Origin: Chitinophaga agri
GTDB lineage: Bacteria > Bacteroidota > Bacteroidia > Chitinophagales > Chitinophagaceae
DNA: 64,000 bases
Assembly (NCBI RefSeq): GCF_010093065.1
Contig: NZ_CP048113.1
Location: forward strand, 6,466,001 to 6,530,000
Direction: 5' to 3'
A program made the position numbers and the translations under genes. Shown here piece after piece: positions 50,145 through 61,400 of this stretch; positions within the stretch are counted from its first letter, which is position 1; each line of letters begins with the position of its first letter. Under the pieces are notes generated by a model. It was not told the DNA's origin. It made no database searches and saw nothing but the letters and a program-made list of their open reading frames with translations.

Positions 50145-51130
50145 AACAGTTCAGTTATGTAAGGGTCACCTCCAGTGCGTCCGCCATAGCCGCTATCTCC
50201 AAAGATAAAACAGCGATGTTCCTGGCTGGTGGTACTAACCTCGTTGACCTGATGAAGAGCGGTGTGACCAGCCCGGATCGCCTGGTAGATATTACACGCC
50301 TGCCGATGGCCGATATCGCACTGACAAAAACGGGGATACGCATTGGGGCGCTCGCAAAGAATACAGCCGTCGCTGAACATGCAGAAGTGATTAAACATTT
50401 TCCGCTGTTATCGCAGGCATTAAAAGCCGGTGCTTCTCCCCAGTTAAGGAATATGGCGACAGTGGGTGGCAACATGATGCAGCGCACGCGGTGTCACTAT
50501 TTCTATGATACCGCTATGCCATGTAATAAACGTCAGCCTGGTTCGGGGTGTGGCGCTATCGGTGGATTTAACCGTATGCATGCCATCTTTGGTGCAAGCG
50601 AACAATGTATCGCTGTACATCCCAGTGATATGTGTGTCGCATTGACTGCACTGGATGCGGTAGTAACTGTGCAGGGACCAAAGGGTGAAAGAAAAATTCC
50701 TTTCGGTGATTTCCATCGCTTACCAGGTACCACACCTGAAATTGATAACACTTTACAAAGAGGAGAGCTTATCATGGCTGTGGATATTCCCTATCAGCAG
50801 GAATTAACAAAGACGCATTATCTGAAGGTAAGGGACCGTGCGTCATACGCCTTTGCACTGGTGTCAGTTGGTGCGGCATTGTCGGTCAGCAGTAACAATA
50901 TTACTGATGTACGGCTGGCCATGGGCGGCGTTGCGCATAAGCCCTGGCGCTTGAAGGAAGCGGAAGCCTTTCTTAAGGGAAAGCCGGCTACGGAAGACAA
51001 TTTCCGCGAGGCAGCCCGCCTCACGATGGCGTCTGCAAAGTCACAGGGAGCCAACGAATTTAAACTGACGCTGGCGCCCAACAGTATTGTGGAAGCACTG
51101 AAACTGGCCGTAGCAAACGGTAATAACTAA
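50141..51130 (+). CDS. Molybdenum hydroxylase FAD subunit, PaoB-like, second locus
   Basis: 329 residues from the ATG at 50141. FLAGGTNLVDLM, ASPQLRNMATVGGNMMQRT and the TRC...PCNKRQPGSGC insert with extra cysteines match the paralogue at 39714 closely, including MHAIFGASEQCIAVHPSDMC. It probably carries FAD and a [4Fe-4S] cluster and is exported bound to the Tat-tagged small subunit, because it has no signal of its own. Confidence 0.93.
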   Translation: MKQFSYVRVTSSASAIAAISKDKTAMFLAGGTNLVDLMKSGVTSPDRLVDITRLPMADIALTKTGIRIGALAKNTAVAEHAEVIKHFPLLSQALKAGASPQLRNMATVGGNMMQRTRCHYFYDTAMPCNKRQPGSGCGAIGGFNRMHAIFGASEQCIAVHPSDMCVALTALDAVVTVQGPKGERKIPFGDFHRLPGTTPEIDNTLQRGELIMAVDIPYQQELTKTHYLKVRDRASYAFALVSVGAALSVSSNNITDVRLAMGGVAHKPWRLKEAEAFLKGKPATEDNFREAARLTMASAKSQGANEFKLTLAPNSIVEALKLAVANGNN

Positions 51131-51148
51131 ACGCTAAAAACCCAAAGA

Positions 51149-53320
51149 ATGGGAACAGATAAAAAAAGTGAGCCGCTGAACCGGGTAGACGGCAGAGCGA
51201 AGGTCACCGGTAAAGCGAAGTACTTTGCGGAGTTTGATATACCTGGAGTTACCTATTGTGTAATGGTCACAAGCACCATTACCCGCGGTACGATCAACAC
51301 CATCAATACAAAAAATGCGGAACGCGCACCTGGTGTCCTGGGCATATTCACACACCTGAACATGCCGGTCATACCAGGTTGGGCGGAACCTGGTAATCCT
51401 AATGCAAAGCAACCTGCCGGCGGAGAGAAATACCGCATGTTAGGTAGTAATAAAATACTGTTTAACGGTCAGCCTATAGCGCTGGTAATAGCCAATACAC
51501 TGGAGCGTGCACAATATGCCGCTTCACTGGTTACAGCTACCTACAGCAAGGCAGATCATCAGACTGACCTGTTGAAAAATACACAGAAAGCAGCCATGCC
51601 CGGCCGGTTCGGAGATTACTCCCGCGGTGATGATAAAGAGGCATACAAGACAGCCGCTGTTACGATCGCTGCAGATTATACCATCCCCATTGAAGTGCAT
51701 CAGCCTATGGAATTATCCGGCATCCTGGCTTTCTGGGAAGGAGAGGATAAGCTGACTGTCTATGCCAAGACGCAGGGCGTGAAAGCGACGCAGCGTACTT
51801 TGGCGGGTGCATTTAAAATACCGGAAAAGAATGTGCAGGTGCATAGTGAATTTGTAGGCGGTGGATTTGGTATGGGACTGCGTGCCTGGCCACAGGAAGT
51901 AGCCGTAGCTGCTGCATCCCGGCAACTGAAAAAGCCGGTTAAGCTGGTCATGACCCGTGAGCAGATGTTCACCCTCGTTGGCCATCGTCCCTACACTATA
52001 CAGCACATTGGTATGGGCGCAGATAAAGATGGACAGCTACTGGGTATCTATCATGAAGCAACTGGTGAAACCGCCAGCTATGAAGACTTCACGGAAGGGA
52101 CTGTTGCGATGACCCGGTTTATGTATGCCTGTCCGAATGTAACGACGAAATACCGTATCGTACCGCTGGACAGAGGTGTACCTATCTGGATGCGCGGTCC
52201 GGGTGAGGCGACGGGTGCATTTGCACTGGAGTCAGCGATCGATGAAATGGCGTATAAAGTGAATATGGATCCGCTGGCATTCCGGGTGAAGAATTTTACA
52301 GAGATTGATCCGGAGAAGAATAAACCATTCTCCAGTAATAACCTGAAAGAAGCGTACCAGCTGGGAAGTGAAAAGATCGGGTGGGATAAGCGTAATCCGG
52401 TCCCGGGTGCTACGAAAGAGGGAGAATGGCTGGTCGGCTACGGTATGAGCACCGGCGTATTCGGTGCACACCGTGGAGAATCTGCCTGCCGTGCCCAGTT
52501 GAACCCTGATGGTACACTGGTATTACAAAGTGCCACCAGCGATATTGGTCCGGGTACCAGTACCGCCATGGTACAGATCGCACATGAAGTGACCGGTTTG
52601 CCGGTGAATAAAATAAAGTTTGAGCTGGGAGATGCATCATTGCCACCTTCCGGGAGCCAGGGCGGTTCCGCAACAGTATCTTCTGTCGGCTCAGCGGTAT
52701 TTGATGTGTGTACTGCACTGAAGGCGCTGCTGGCGGAAAACGGACTGGCGTTTGAAGCCGCTACCGTACAACCGGTAATAGGCAAGTCAGCAACCCTGAA
52801 GCAGGTACTGACAGCACAGAACAAACCGTTCTTCGAAGTGACTAAGTCATCCAAAGGTGGGGCGGAGCAGGAGAAATACTCCATGTATTCGTTCTCGATC
52901 CATTTTGCAGAGGTCAGGGTGCATCCCGGTACAGGTGTGGTGCGGGTAAAACGTGTTGTAACCGTAGCTGATTCCGGCAGGATCGTGAGTCCGAAGACGG
53001 CTGCCAGTCAGATGATAGGTGGTGTAACGGGCGGTATCGGTATGGCGCTGATGGAAGAAGGGGTGATCGATCACCGCTATGGCCGTCTGGTGAATAATAA
53101 TCTCGCCGACTACCATGTACCGGTGAGTGCAGACGTGCCACATATCGAGACGATCTTCATCGATAAACCAGACCCATATAGTAATCCGATGGGTTCAAAA
53201 GGGATGGGAGAAATTGCGCTGATAGGATTTTCCGCTGCTGTGGCAAATGCGGTGTATCATGCTACCGGAAAGCGTATCCGGGAATTACCGATTACGCCGG
53301 ATAAAATATTGTCTGCCTGA
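51149..53320 (+). CDS. Molybdenum hydroxylase large subunit (Moco-binding), second locus
   Basis: 723 residues. LNRVDGRAKVTGKAKYFAEF at the start, FVGGGFGMGLRAW, and the active-site Glu688 in GSKGMGEIAL at the end. No signal peptide, as expected for export by the hitchhiker route. Starts 18 bp after the FAD gene. The overall sequence differs clearly from the first locus's large subunit around the active-site loops (GGFGMGLR versus GAFGSGLR), so the substrates may differ. Confidence 0.94.
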   Translation: MGTDKKSEPLNRVDGRAKVTGKAKYFAEFDIPGVTYCVMVTSTITRGTINTINTKNAERAPGVLGIFTHLNMPVIPGWAEPGNPNAKQPAGGEKYRMLGSNKILFNGQPIALVIANTLERAQYAASLVTATYSKADHQTDLLKNTQKAAMPGRFGDYSRGDDKEAYKTAAVTIAADYTIPIEVHQPMELSGILAFWEGEDKLTVYAKTQGVKATQRTLAGAFKIPEKNVQVHSEFVGGGFGMGLRAWPQEVAVAAASRQLKKPVKLVMTREQMFTLVGHRPYTIQHIGMGADKDGQLLGIYHEATGETASYEDFTEGTVAMTRFMYACPNVTTKYRIVPLDRGVPIWMRGPGEATGAFALESAIDEMAYKVNMDPLAFRVKNFTEIDPEKNKPFSSNNLKEAYQLGSEKIGWDKRNPVPGATKEGEWLVGYGMSTGVFGAHRGESACRAQLNPDGTLVLQSATSDIGPGTSTAMVQIAHEVTGLPVNKIKFELGDASLPPSGSQGGSATVSSVGSAVFDVCTALKALLAENGLAFEAATVQPVIGKSATLKQVLTAQNKPFFEVTKSSKGGAEQEKYSMYSFSIHFAEVRVHPGTGVVRVKRVVTVADSGRIVSPKTAASQMIGGVTGGIGMALMEEGVIDHRYGRLVNNNLADYHVPVSADVPHIETIFIDKPDPYSNPMGSKGMGEIALIGFSAAVANAVYHATGKRIRELPITPDKILSA

Positions 53321-53333
53321 TAGTTTTGTAAGT

Positions 53334-53360
53334 GGCCCGCCTGACGCGGGCCGCTTTTTT
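53334..53360 (+). terminator. Terminator of the second hydroxylase operon
   Basis: GGCCCGC (53334-53340), loop CTGAC, GCGGGCC (53346-53352), then GCTTTTTT. Confidence 0.88.
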
Positions 53361-53395
53361 GTATGCAAGCGCACAAATTCGTAATTTCACAGATT

Positions 53396-53412
53396 GCCTC
53401 CGCGACGGAGGC
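53396..53412 (+). promoter_or_regulatory. Leader hairpin nine bases before the recD start
   Basis: GCCTCCG, loop CGA, CGGAGGC: a 7-bp GC-rich stem ending at 53412, with ATG at 53422. No T-run, so it is not a terminator; it could hinder or modulate ribosome access. Confidence 0.4.
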
Positions 53413-53421
53413 TGACGAGAT

Positions 53422-55227
53422 ATGCATACAATCAACGACGTCCACCACCAGTTTGCAGAATACTTTCAGATACCGGCTTTAAAGCCGTACGCTTACCTGC
53501 TTTCGAGAAAACTCAGCGAAGGGCATATCTGTCTGCACCTGGACCAGCCTGTGGAATCTGCCAGCGATCTGCCTGCTTTCTGTGAAGGCCTGCCAGTAGG
53601 TAGCAAACCGCTGCGTAACATTCCCCTGGTAGGAAAGGATGGCAATACCAGTCAGCCTTTCGTATTGTACCAGGAACGCCTGTATCTGCAAAGATATTTC
53701 CGGTATGAGACCACCTTCCTGCAACGTATCTACCAGTTCCTGTCTACGGAGAATGAAGTGATGGCGGAAAGACTACGCCAGCTGGAGGCAAACCGTGGTT
53801 TTATCAGCTATTTATTTGAAGGAGGGCCGGCATTCGTAGCAGATGGCGGTGATCCGGTGGACTGGCAACTGAGCGCTGCGGTGACAGGTGTGCTGAATAA
53901 CTTCACGATCATCACCGGTGGTCCTGGTACTGGTAAAACAACCACGGTAGCAAAGATCCTCGCCATCCTTTATTATCTTGACCCTTCATTGAAGGTAGCG
54001 CTGGCTGCGCCAACAGGTAAGGCTGCCGCGCGTATGGCAGAGAGTCTCAGGAATACGCAGCTGCCGGTAGATGCGAGTATCACGGCACAGTTCCAGAGTT
54101 TGTCGCCCAGTACTATACATCGGTTGCTCCGCACAAAGAAAGACAGCCCATATTTCGTATATAACGCCGATAATCCACTGAACTATGATGTGGTGATCGT
54201 AGACGAATGTTCTATGATCGACGTGGCATTATTCGCTAAACTCCTTGATGCGATCGGTAAAGGCACCAGGCTGATCCTGCTGGGGGATAAAGACCAGCTG
54301 GCTTCCGTAGAAGCAGGTAGCCTGTTTGGCGACCTCTGTCAGACACAGGCTGCCCTGAATATGTTCACAGCCGACAGACGGGAACTGATCAACTCATTCA
54401 TACCCGACGAAAGAAGAAAACTACCGGTAACCCAGGTAAAGGAACAGTATGGTCATCCGTTGTTCCAGCACCTGGTAGAGTTACGTCGTAGTCACCGATT
54501 CAGTGGAGATAAGGGGATCGGTAAATTCAGTAAGGCGATCATTGCCAATGATCAGGTAGCGATAGCCACTTTCCTGGAGCCGGGTGCTGATGAACAGGTG
54601 ATAATAGATCAGACCTATTCCAAAGAATTGTTCGCACGTTTTGTGGATGGATACAGTGCGTTTATCGTAGAAAAGGATATCCGCCGGGCATTGCAGCTGC
54701 TGAATGAACTACGTGTACTGGTCGCGATCCGTGAACGTGAAGAAGGATTGTATGCCATCAACAGAAATATAGAAAAGATCCTGCATGATAAACGACTGAT
54801 CCGTGTGAATGCAGAGTTCTACGAGAACAGACCTATTATCCTTACCCGGAACTATTATGAGCATGGCCTCTTTAACGGAGACACCGGTATCATCCGTGCG
54901 GATGAACAGGGTGTACTGATGGCCTGGTTTGAAGATAGTAACGGCGAACTGAAAGCCATCCTGCCAGGATACCTGACGGAGGCTGAAACAGTGTTTGCCA
55001 TGACTATTCATAAAAGCCAGGGCTCCGAGTTTAAAGAGGTACTGGTCATGCTGCCGAAGGCAAAGGACGTTCCTATTCTGACACGTGAGTTGCTCTATAC
55101 CGGTGTGACAAGGGCCAAACAGAAGGTATATGTACAGTCATCTGCGGATGTACTGATGCAGACGGCAGCTCGTTTCGTGGAAAGGGCTTCAGGCATCGCA
55201 CAGCGTTTTGCGGACGATCGCCCCTGA
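53422..55227 (+). CDS. recD: RecD, exodeoxyribonuclease V alpha subunit
   Basis: 601 residues. Superfamily 1B helicase with Walker A GGPGTGKT (166-173), Walker B VVIVDECSMID, LLGDKDQL, and the final TIHKSQGSEFKEVLVM and ELLYTGVTRAKQKVYV. It is the fast 5'-to-3' motor of the RecBCD complex, which resects double-strand ends for recombinational repair and degrades foreign linear DNA. First gene of recD-recC-recB, with 16 bp to recC. Confidence 0.95.
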   Translation: MHTINDVHHQFAEYFQIPALKPYAYLLSRKLSEGHICLHLDQPVESASDLPAFCEGLPVGSKPLRNIPLVGKDGNTSQPFVLYQERLYLQRYFRYETTFLQRIYQFLSTENEVMAERLRQLEANRGFISYLFEGGPAFVADGGDPVDWQLSAAVTGVLNNFTIITGGPGTGKTTTVAKILAILYYLDPSLKVALAAPTGKAAARMAESLRNTQLPVDASITAQFQSLSPSTIHRLLRTKKDSPYFVYNADNPLNYDVVIVDECSMIDVALFAKLLDAIGKGTRLILLGDKDQLASVEAGSLFGDLCQTQAALNMFTADRRELINSFIPDERRKLPVTQVKEQYGHPLFQHLVELRRSHRFSGDKGIGKFSKAIIANDQVAIATFLEPGADEQVIIDQTYSKELFARFVDGYSAFIVEKDIRRALQLLNELRVLVAIREREEGLYAINRNIEKILHDKRLIRVNAEFYENRPIILTRNYYEHGLFNGDTGIIRADEQGVLMAWFEDSNGELKAILPGYLTEAETVFAMTIHKSQGSEFKEVLVMLPKAKDVPILTRELLYTGVTRAKQKVYVQSSADVLMQTAARFVERASGIAQRFADDRP

Positions 55228-55243
55228 CAATTGAATAACACTT

Positions 55244-58200
55244 ATGGCACTATATCTGAGCGTGTCCAATTCCCTGGAGAATCTTTCCCTGGGAATGGCA
55301 CAGACACTGAAGGCTTCACAGAGCCAGGTGTTTGAACAACATCTCATCGTCACACAGACGGAAGGGATGAACAACTGGCTGAAACTACAACTGGCATCGT
55401 ACCTCGGTATCGCTGCCAACTGTCGTTTTCTGAAACCAAATGATCTCATTCATCAGATCTATTTCCTGATGGATGGACGTTACTCTGAAATGCTTTCCGG
55501 AAGAAATCTCACCTGGCTGTTATATAAACTGCTGGGCGACGATGTATTTCGTGAAACCTATCCTGCCGTAGCTACTTACTATCATACAACTGAACCAGAC
55601 AGCGACCTGAAAAGAATGGGGCTGGCAGAGAAAACAGCTGACCTTTTTGACCAGTACCAGATCTATCGTCCGGAGATGATAAATGAGTGGAATACGCCAC
55701 CGGAAGATCCCTTTGCGAAAGTAGAATGGCAGCAATATCTCTGGGGCGAAGCGAAGAAGGTCTCCGGTAATGCACTGCCGGATAAGACCATTGTAGGACG
55801 CCACATCCTTGATATGCTCAAGAATCCGGATCAGCAGGCAATGTTGTCAGAACGGATGAACACTGTACACCTGTTCGGTCTCTCCATTATCACCGCTTAC
55901 CACGTACAGATCTTACATGAATTATCTGCTTTTATAGATATCCATTTTCACATTATCAACCCTTCTCCGGAACTATTCTGGTTTGATGATAAAAGTGAAA
56001 AACAACAGGCCCGCTGGCGACAGAAAGGACGGCCTATCCATGAATCAGATGTGGCGGGTAATCCGCTGCTGATGGGATGGGGCCGCGTTGTGCAGGATAC
56101 CTTCGGACTGTTCTTTAAGTATGATGCGTTCATTAACGCCTACGAAAGTATAGGACTGGTAGAGCCGGTACCTGATACCTTGCTGAACAAGGTGCAGCAT
56201 GATATCTTCTATAATGCCAACAAGGATGTGCGTAACCCCATCTTCCCGGAAGATGTGGAAGATGGTTCCATCACTATCAACAACTGTTACACCGTAGCCC
56301 GTGAAGTAGAGGTACTGTACAATTACCTCGTACACCTGGTCGATAAGAAACGTGAGACCTTATCACCCAGAGATATTGTTGTCATGGTGAGAGATATCGA
56401 TGTGTATGCACCTTATATCAAAGCTATTTTTAATAACGCACCGTATAAATTCAGGTACACCATCGCCGATGAAAGTTATGCAGACAGTGATAACCTGTTC
56501 AACGCCCTGCATGCCATACTGCGACTGAATGAAGATAATTTCAAAGCAGAGGAAGTCTTACAATTACTGGATTCTTCCTATATCCGTAAGCGCTTTAATA
56601 TCAACAATGTCCCCCTGATCCGTCATGTGGTGGATCAGGCGAATATCCGTTTTGGTATCCATGGTGCAAAAGAAGACGAAACATTCCTGGTGAGCTGGAA
56701 ATATGGTATCAGACGTATCATGTATGGTATTTGTATGAGTGGCGACCAGGAGTACGGAAAAGGAGAGGACAGCTTCTTCCCGCTCGATGTACTCGAAGGT
56801 AGTGAGAGCCTCGAAATCGTACGTTTCTGTCACTTTACAGAGGTGCTTATCTCCGCTATCGAAGAGCGCAGGAAAGATCGAAGTATCAGTGGATGGGTGG
56901 AATATATAGAAGGACTGCTGCACAACATGGTGTATGAGCCGGAAGAAGAGGTGGATGAAGATTATAATACCCTCATGCAGCAGTTATCCGATTATAACCT
57001 GTTGAATGAGTATATGAGCGATACGGTGGCTTTTGATGTATTCAGCCATAGCTTCCTGCAAACACTGACAGGTACCACACGTACCGGCCTGTTTGTGAAT
57101 GGTGGTATTACGTTCTGTTCCCTCATCCCGATGCGTAGTATTCCCTTCCGGGTCGTAGCGATGCTGGGACTGGACTATGACAAGTTCCCCCGTCGGGAGC
57201 AGCCGGTAGGCTTCAACCTGATGGAGAAAAATAAACAGCGGGGCGATCGTAATGTGAAAGACAACGATAAACACCTGTTCCTGGAAACGGTATTGTCTGC
57301 CCGTCAGTACCTGTATATCAGCTACGTCGGACAGAGTGCCAAAGACAACAGCCGTATGCCGCCTTCGGCATTGGTAGATGAACTGCTCGACTATATTGAA
57401 TCGGGTTGTGAGGAGCCAAAGATGGTGAGGGAGCAGCTGGTGACGCGGCAGCCCTTGCAGGGTTTTAGCCGTAAATATGGACAAGGCAATGAACGCTTAT
57501 ACAGTTATCTGAATACAACAGTAACAGAACGCGCGATCACCCGGGCTGACAAGGCGATGGAGCAGGTAGCCATGGAGGAGATCGATCTCGATGAGTTAGT
57601 TCGTTTCTTCAAAAATCCATTCAAAGCGTACTACAACAAAGTGCTGGGCATCTATTACAATGATGAACAGGTATTGCTGAATGAAACAGAGATCTTCCAT
57701 CTTAATCATCTGCAGCGCTGGAACCTGAAGAATGAGCTGTTGCAGATGGATGCCACGGCGATTGCCAATATGAAGATCAGGTTAGTGAAGACCGGTCGTT
57801 TGCCATTGAAGAACATGGCGTATGTGGCTTTGCAGCAGATAGAAGCAGAGGTGCAACCGGTACGTGAGAAGTTCAGGGCCTGTGTGAATGGGGCAGAAGA
57901 ACGGTCTGTACAGGTCGATCTGGATATAGAAGGAACATTACTGAAAGGAACGATCAGTAATGTATTTGACGAGAAGATGGTACAGGTGTCCTGGTCGCGG
58001 AATGAGACGAAATACCTGGTAGAGGCATACATCCGGTACCTCGCTGGTCGTGCCGGCGGTGTGTTACGAGGGATGTATTTTATATCAGGGGTGAATAAGC
58101 AGGAAGTGTACGAAGCACTACCTATCGGACAGGAAGAGGCATTTAAACGGTTGTCGGCACTGGTGCAGATCTTCAGAGAAGGGTTTGAGAAGATCACCCC

Positions 58201-58438
58201 ATTCTATCCGGACTTCGATATTAAACCAGCAAAGGTGTCAGAGTTGGATTTTGCCTCGTTTAGCAAGAAGGTGTCTTTGACGCTGAAGAAAACCGAGAGT
58301 AATAATCCCGACCCATATATCTACCGCGAATTTGAGAATGGTTTCTTCGAAGACGAAGCCACACTGGAAGTATACAAGACACTTTGTGGTCACCTGCTGA
58401 TGCCATTGGCAGCGCTACTTCCGGATTATTACAAATAA
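55244..58438 (+). CDS. recC: RecC, exodeoxyribonuclease V gamma subunit
   Basis: 1064 residues, close to the E. coli RecC length (1122). It starts with the RecC N-terminus (LSVSNSLENLSLGMAQTLKA, then QHLIVTQTEGMNNWLKLQLA) and contains the RecC-type dead helicase and nuclease folds (SLIPMRSIPFRVVAMLGLDY, DEYPRREQP-like DKFPRREQP). It holds the complex together and scans for Chi. The Chi sequence used by this organism cannot be read from here. 15 bp to recB. Confidence 0.93.
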   Translation: MALYLSVSNSLENLSLGMAQTLKASQSQVFEQHLIVTQTEGMNNWLKLQLASYLGIAANCRFLKPNDLIHQIYFLMDGRYSEMLSGRNLTWLLYKLLGDDVFRETYPAVATYYHTTEPDSDLKRMGLAEKTADLFDQYQIYRPEMINEWNTPPEDPFAKVEWQQYLWGEAKKVSGNALPDKTIVGRHILDMLKNPDQQAMLSERMNTVHLFGLSIITAYHVQILHELSAFIDIHFHIINPSPELFWFDDKSEKQQARWRQKGRPIHESDVAGNPLLMGWGRVVQDTFGLFFKYDAFINAYESIGLVEPVPDTLLNKVQHDIFYNANKDVRNPIFPEDVEDGSITINNCYTVAREVEVLYNYLVHLVDKKRETLSPRDIVVMVRDIDVYAPYIKAIFNNAPYKFRYTIADESYADSDNLFNALHAILRLNEDNFKAEEVLQLLDSSYIRKRFNINNVPLIRHVVDQANIRFGIHGAKEDETFLVSWKYGIRRIMYGICMSGDQEYGKGEDSFFPLDVLEGSESLEIVRFCHFTEVLISAIEERRKDRSISGWVEYIEGLLHNMVYEPEEEVDEDYNTLMQQLSDYNLLNEYMSDTVAFDVFSHSFLQTLTGTTRTGLFVNGGITFCSLIPMRSIPFRVVAMLGLDYDKFPRREQPVGFNLMEKNKQRGDRNVKDNDKHLFLETVLSARQYLYISYVGQSAKDNSRMPPSALVDELLDYIESGCEEPKMVREQLVTRQPLQGFSRKYGQGNERLYSYLNTTVTERAITRADKAMEQVAMEEIDLDELVRFFKNPFKAYYNKVLGIYYNDEQVLLNETEIFHLNHLQRWNLKNELLQMDATAIANMKIRLVKTGRLPLKNMAYVALQQIEAEVQPVREKFRACVNGAEERSVQVDLDIEGTLLKGTISNVFDEKMVQVSWSRNETKYLVEAYIRYLAGRAGGVLRGMYFISGVNKQEVYEALPIGQEEAFKRLSALVQIFREGFEKITPFYPDFDIKPAKVSELDFASFSKKVSLTLKKTESNNPDPYIYREFENGFFEDEATLEVYKTLCGHLLMPLAALLPDYYK

Positions 58439-58453
58439 TACTGAGAACAACAC

Positions 58454-61400
58454 ATGAACGAACATATCAGCTACCAGGAGTTTAATGCGGCTACCGTCCC
58501 ACTACAGGAGAGTAACCTGATAGAGGCCAGTGCCGGTACCGGGAAAACATATTCCATTGCCATTCTTGTATTAAGACTGGTGCTGGAAAATGCACTTTCC
58601 ATTAAGGAGATCCTGATGGTGACCTTCACTAAAGCGGCCGTAGCGGAGCTGGAGGAACGTATCCGTTTGTTCGTGCGTAATGCATATAAAATTACGGAAG
58701 GACATGAGACCTATGATGAGAACATCTTCCGGCTGGTAGAAGCTGCGGTACACCGCAACGGACTGGAAACGGTACGGCAGCAACTTCGTGACGCCGTACT
58801 CTTTCTGGATGAAACAGCCGTGCTGACCATCCATAGCTTTTGTCAGAAGACACTGAACGAGTTTGCTTTTGAGACCGACCAGCTGTTTGGTGCAGAGATG
58901 ATCCAGGATACCAAGACACTCATATCGGAGGAAGTACAGAAGTTCTGGCGCCGGTATGTAACTACACTGGACATCCGGCTGCTGGAAAAGATATGGGAAC
59001 CAAATCTGATGGATGATATTAACAACGCCCTGAATGAACACATGGGAGGCAAACGTTACTACGCCTATCAGCCAGGCAGGAGGTATACGATCAAGCCGAA
59101 AGAGCAGGAGGACTGGTTACATCAACTCGATACCCTGGATGAGATCAGGGAGACTGCCGCGCAGAAGGTACTGGAGATGGTTGTCAATGAGAGAGAGAAG
59201 ATCAGAGAAGCCTGTAAAAGTAATGCAAATGCCAGGAGATATTTGCTGCCTTTGGTAGATGATACCGAGAAGTTCATTGCTACAGTACAGGCCAGACGCA
59301 ATGAATCAGAGTATATCAGCAAGACAGTACCCGATCTGGTAGAAGTGATGACTGCTGCTGACCTCATAGATGAGCAGCGTAAGGAGATCGTGCAGCAGGT
59401 GACCAGCCGGTTGTATTGTTTTGCGATTGAAGAGATAGCGGCGGGCGTGAAAGGTTTTAAGAAGCGTAATAACCTGCTGAGCTATGATGATATGATCACC
59501 AATCTCCACAGGGCATTGGTGGAAAAGAATAATCCCAGACTGGAAGAGGTATTACGCGAGAAGTATAAAGCGGTATTCGTAGATGAGTTCCAGGATACGG
59601 ACAGAATGCAGTATGAGATCTTTGAGAAGGCGTTCGGAAAGGACACCATCCTGTTTTATATTGGCGACCCCAAGCAGAGTATCTACGCCTGGCGTAAGGC
59701 AGATATATTTACCTATTTCAAGGCAAGAGAGAGCGTGCAGCAACGGTATAGTATGAACAGGAACTTCCGTTCATCTGCACCGTTCATTGATGCAATGAAC
59801 CAGTTCTTTCTGCCCGTGGAGCACTTTGATACTTTCTACTTCGAAGGTGAAGCAAAGGCCATTGACTATTTCCGGGTGGAAAGTCCGGAGGATAATACCA
59901 AAGGTTTATTGTTCAGAGGGGATGAACCGGATGTGCCGATATCTGTTTTTGATGCGGCCAATAATGAGGAACTAGCCGCAGCTGTCGCTGCACAGGTAGC
60001 GATGTTGCTCAGAAGTGGTGAGTATTTTATCGGCGATGAGGATGAACGCCGCCCTGTACGCCCATCAGATATAGGTGTACTGGTGCGTACGGGGAAGCAG
60101 GGTAGGGAGATCAAAACCCAACTGGCCAGACAGGGTGTATCAGCCGTAACGGTAGATGATGCCAGGGTACTGCAATCAGAAGAAGCAACGTATCTGTTAT
60201 ACCTGATGGAAGCCATGCTCGCCCCTAACAGGTCTTCCATTAACCGCGCATTGTTATCTCCGTTCACCGGGTTGAAACTGGAATCAGTATTGACCCTGGA
60301 TGACGAAGTCACGCTGAGCTTATTCGGTAACTATAAGAACAAGTGGCAGCAGGACGGTATTTATACTGCGATGATGGACTTCGTGGCCGACTTCAACATC
60401 CGTAATGTGTTGTTGCACACCCATACGGAAAGCGGCGAGCGTATCATCTCTAACCTGTTTCAGCTCACAGAACTGGTCCATCAGATTCAGAACAGGAAGA
60501 ACCTCTCTATGATGGAACTGGTGTCATGGCTGAAGCGGGGAATCGATGGAATGGCTACCGAAGGAGATGAATACGAGCAACGTATTGAGAGTGATGAAGA
60601 GGCGGTGAATATCGTAACGATCCATAAGAGTAAAGGGCTGGAGTATAAGATCGTAATGGCCCCTTATCTTGACTTTATTCCTAAAAAGCAGATCAACTTT
60701 TTCAGCTTTCGTGATCCTGATACCGGTGACTATGTCGGCATTGAAAAGAAGCGTATGACGGAGGAACAGTCGAACTCATATGCCCGTCAGACGGAGCAGG
60801 AGAACAGGCGTTTGCTGTATGTGGCGATCACCCGCGGTGTGTACAAGTGTTTTATTTTTAGTAACAATGATAAGTATCACAAAGAGTCCACTTTAAAAGA
60901 GTTCCTGAAAGTACTGAGACAGGCCGCCATCTCGCCCGGTATCATCCGCTTTGAAGCAGGTTTGCCAGTAGCGCCTGAGCAGCAGCCAGCGGATCATGTA
61001 TTGCCATTGTCACCGCTGGACCCTCAGACGCCGGTACGGTTTGTACTCAAAGAGCAGAACTGGCGTAAGATGAGTTATACCATGCTGGCGGCTAAGGCAG
61101 AGCATAGTTTGCGGGCCAGGCCGTTACAGCAGGAAGATCCATACGAGACTTTTATCTTCCATACATTAAAACGCGGTGCGAAGACAGGTAACCTGCTGCA
61201 CTTCCTGTTTGAGAATATCAACTTCTCTGATGATGTCAAGTGGGAAAAATGGCTGACGGAAACAATCCGCAGGTTTGTACCCGGGCAACAGGAACTCTAT
61301 GGACCGATGTTACGGCAACTGCTGGAACATGTGTTACAGACAGATATCACAGTAGATGGCCGTACCTTCCCATTGTCAGCCGTGATCTGGCATAAACGTA

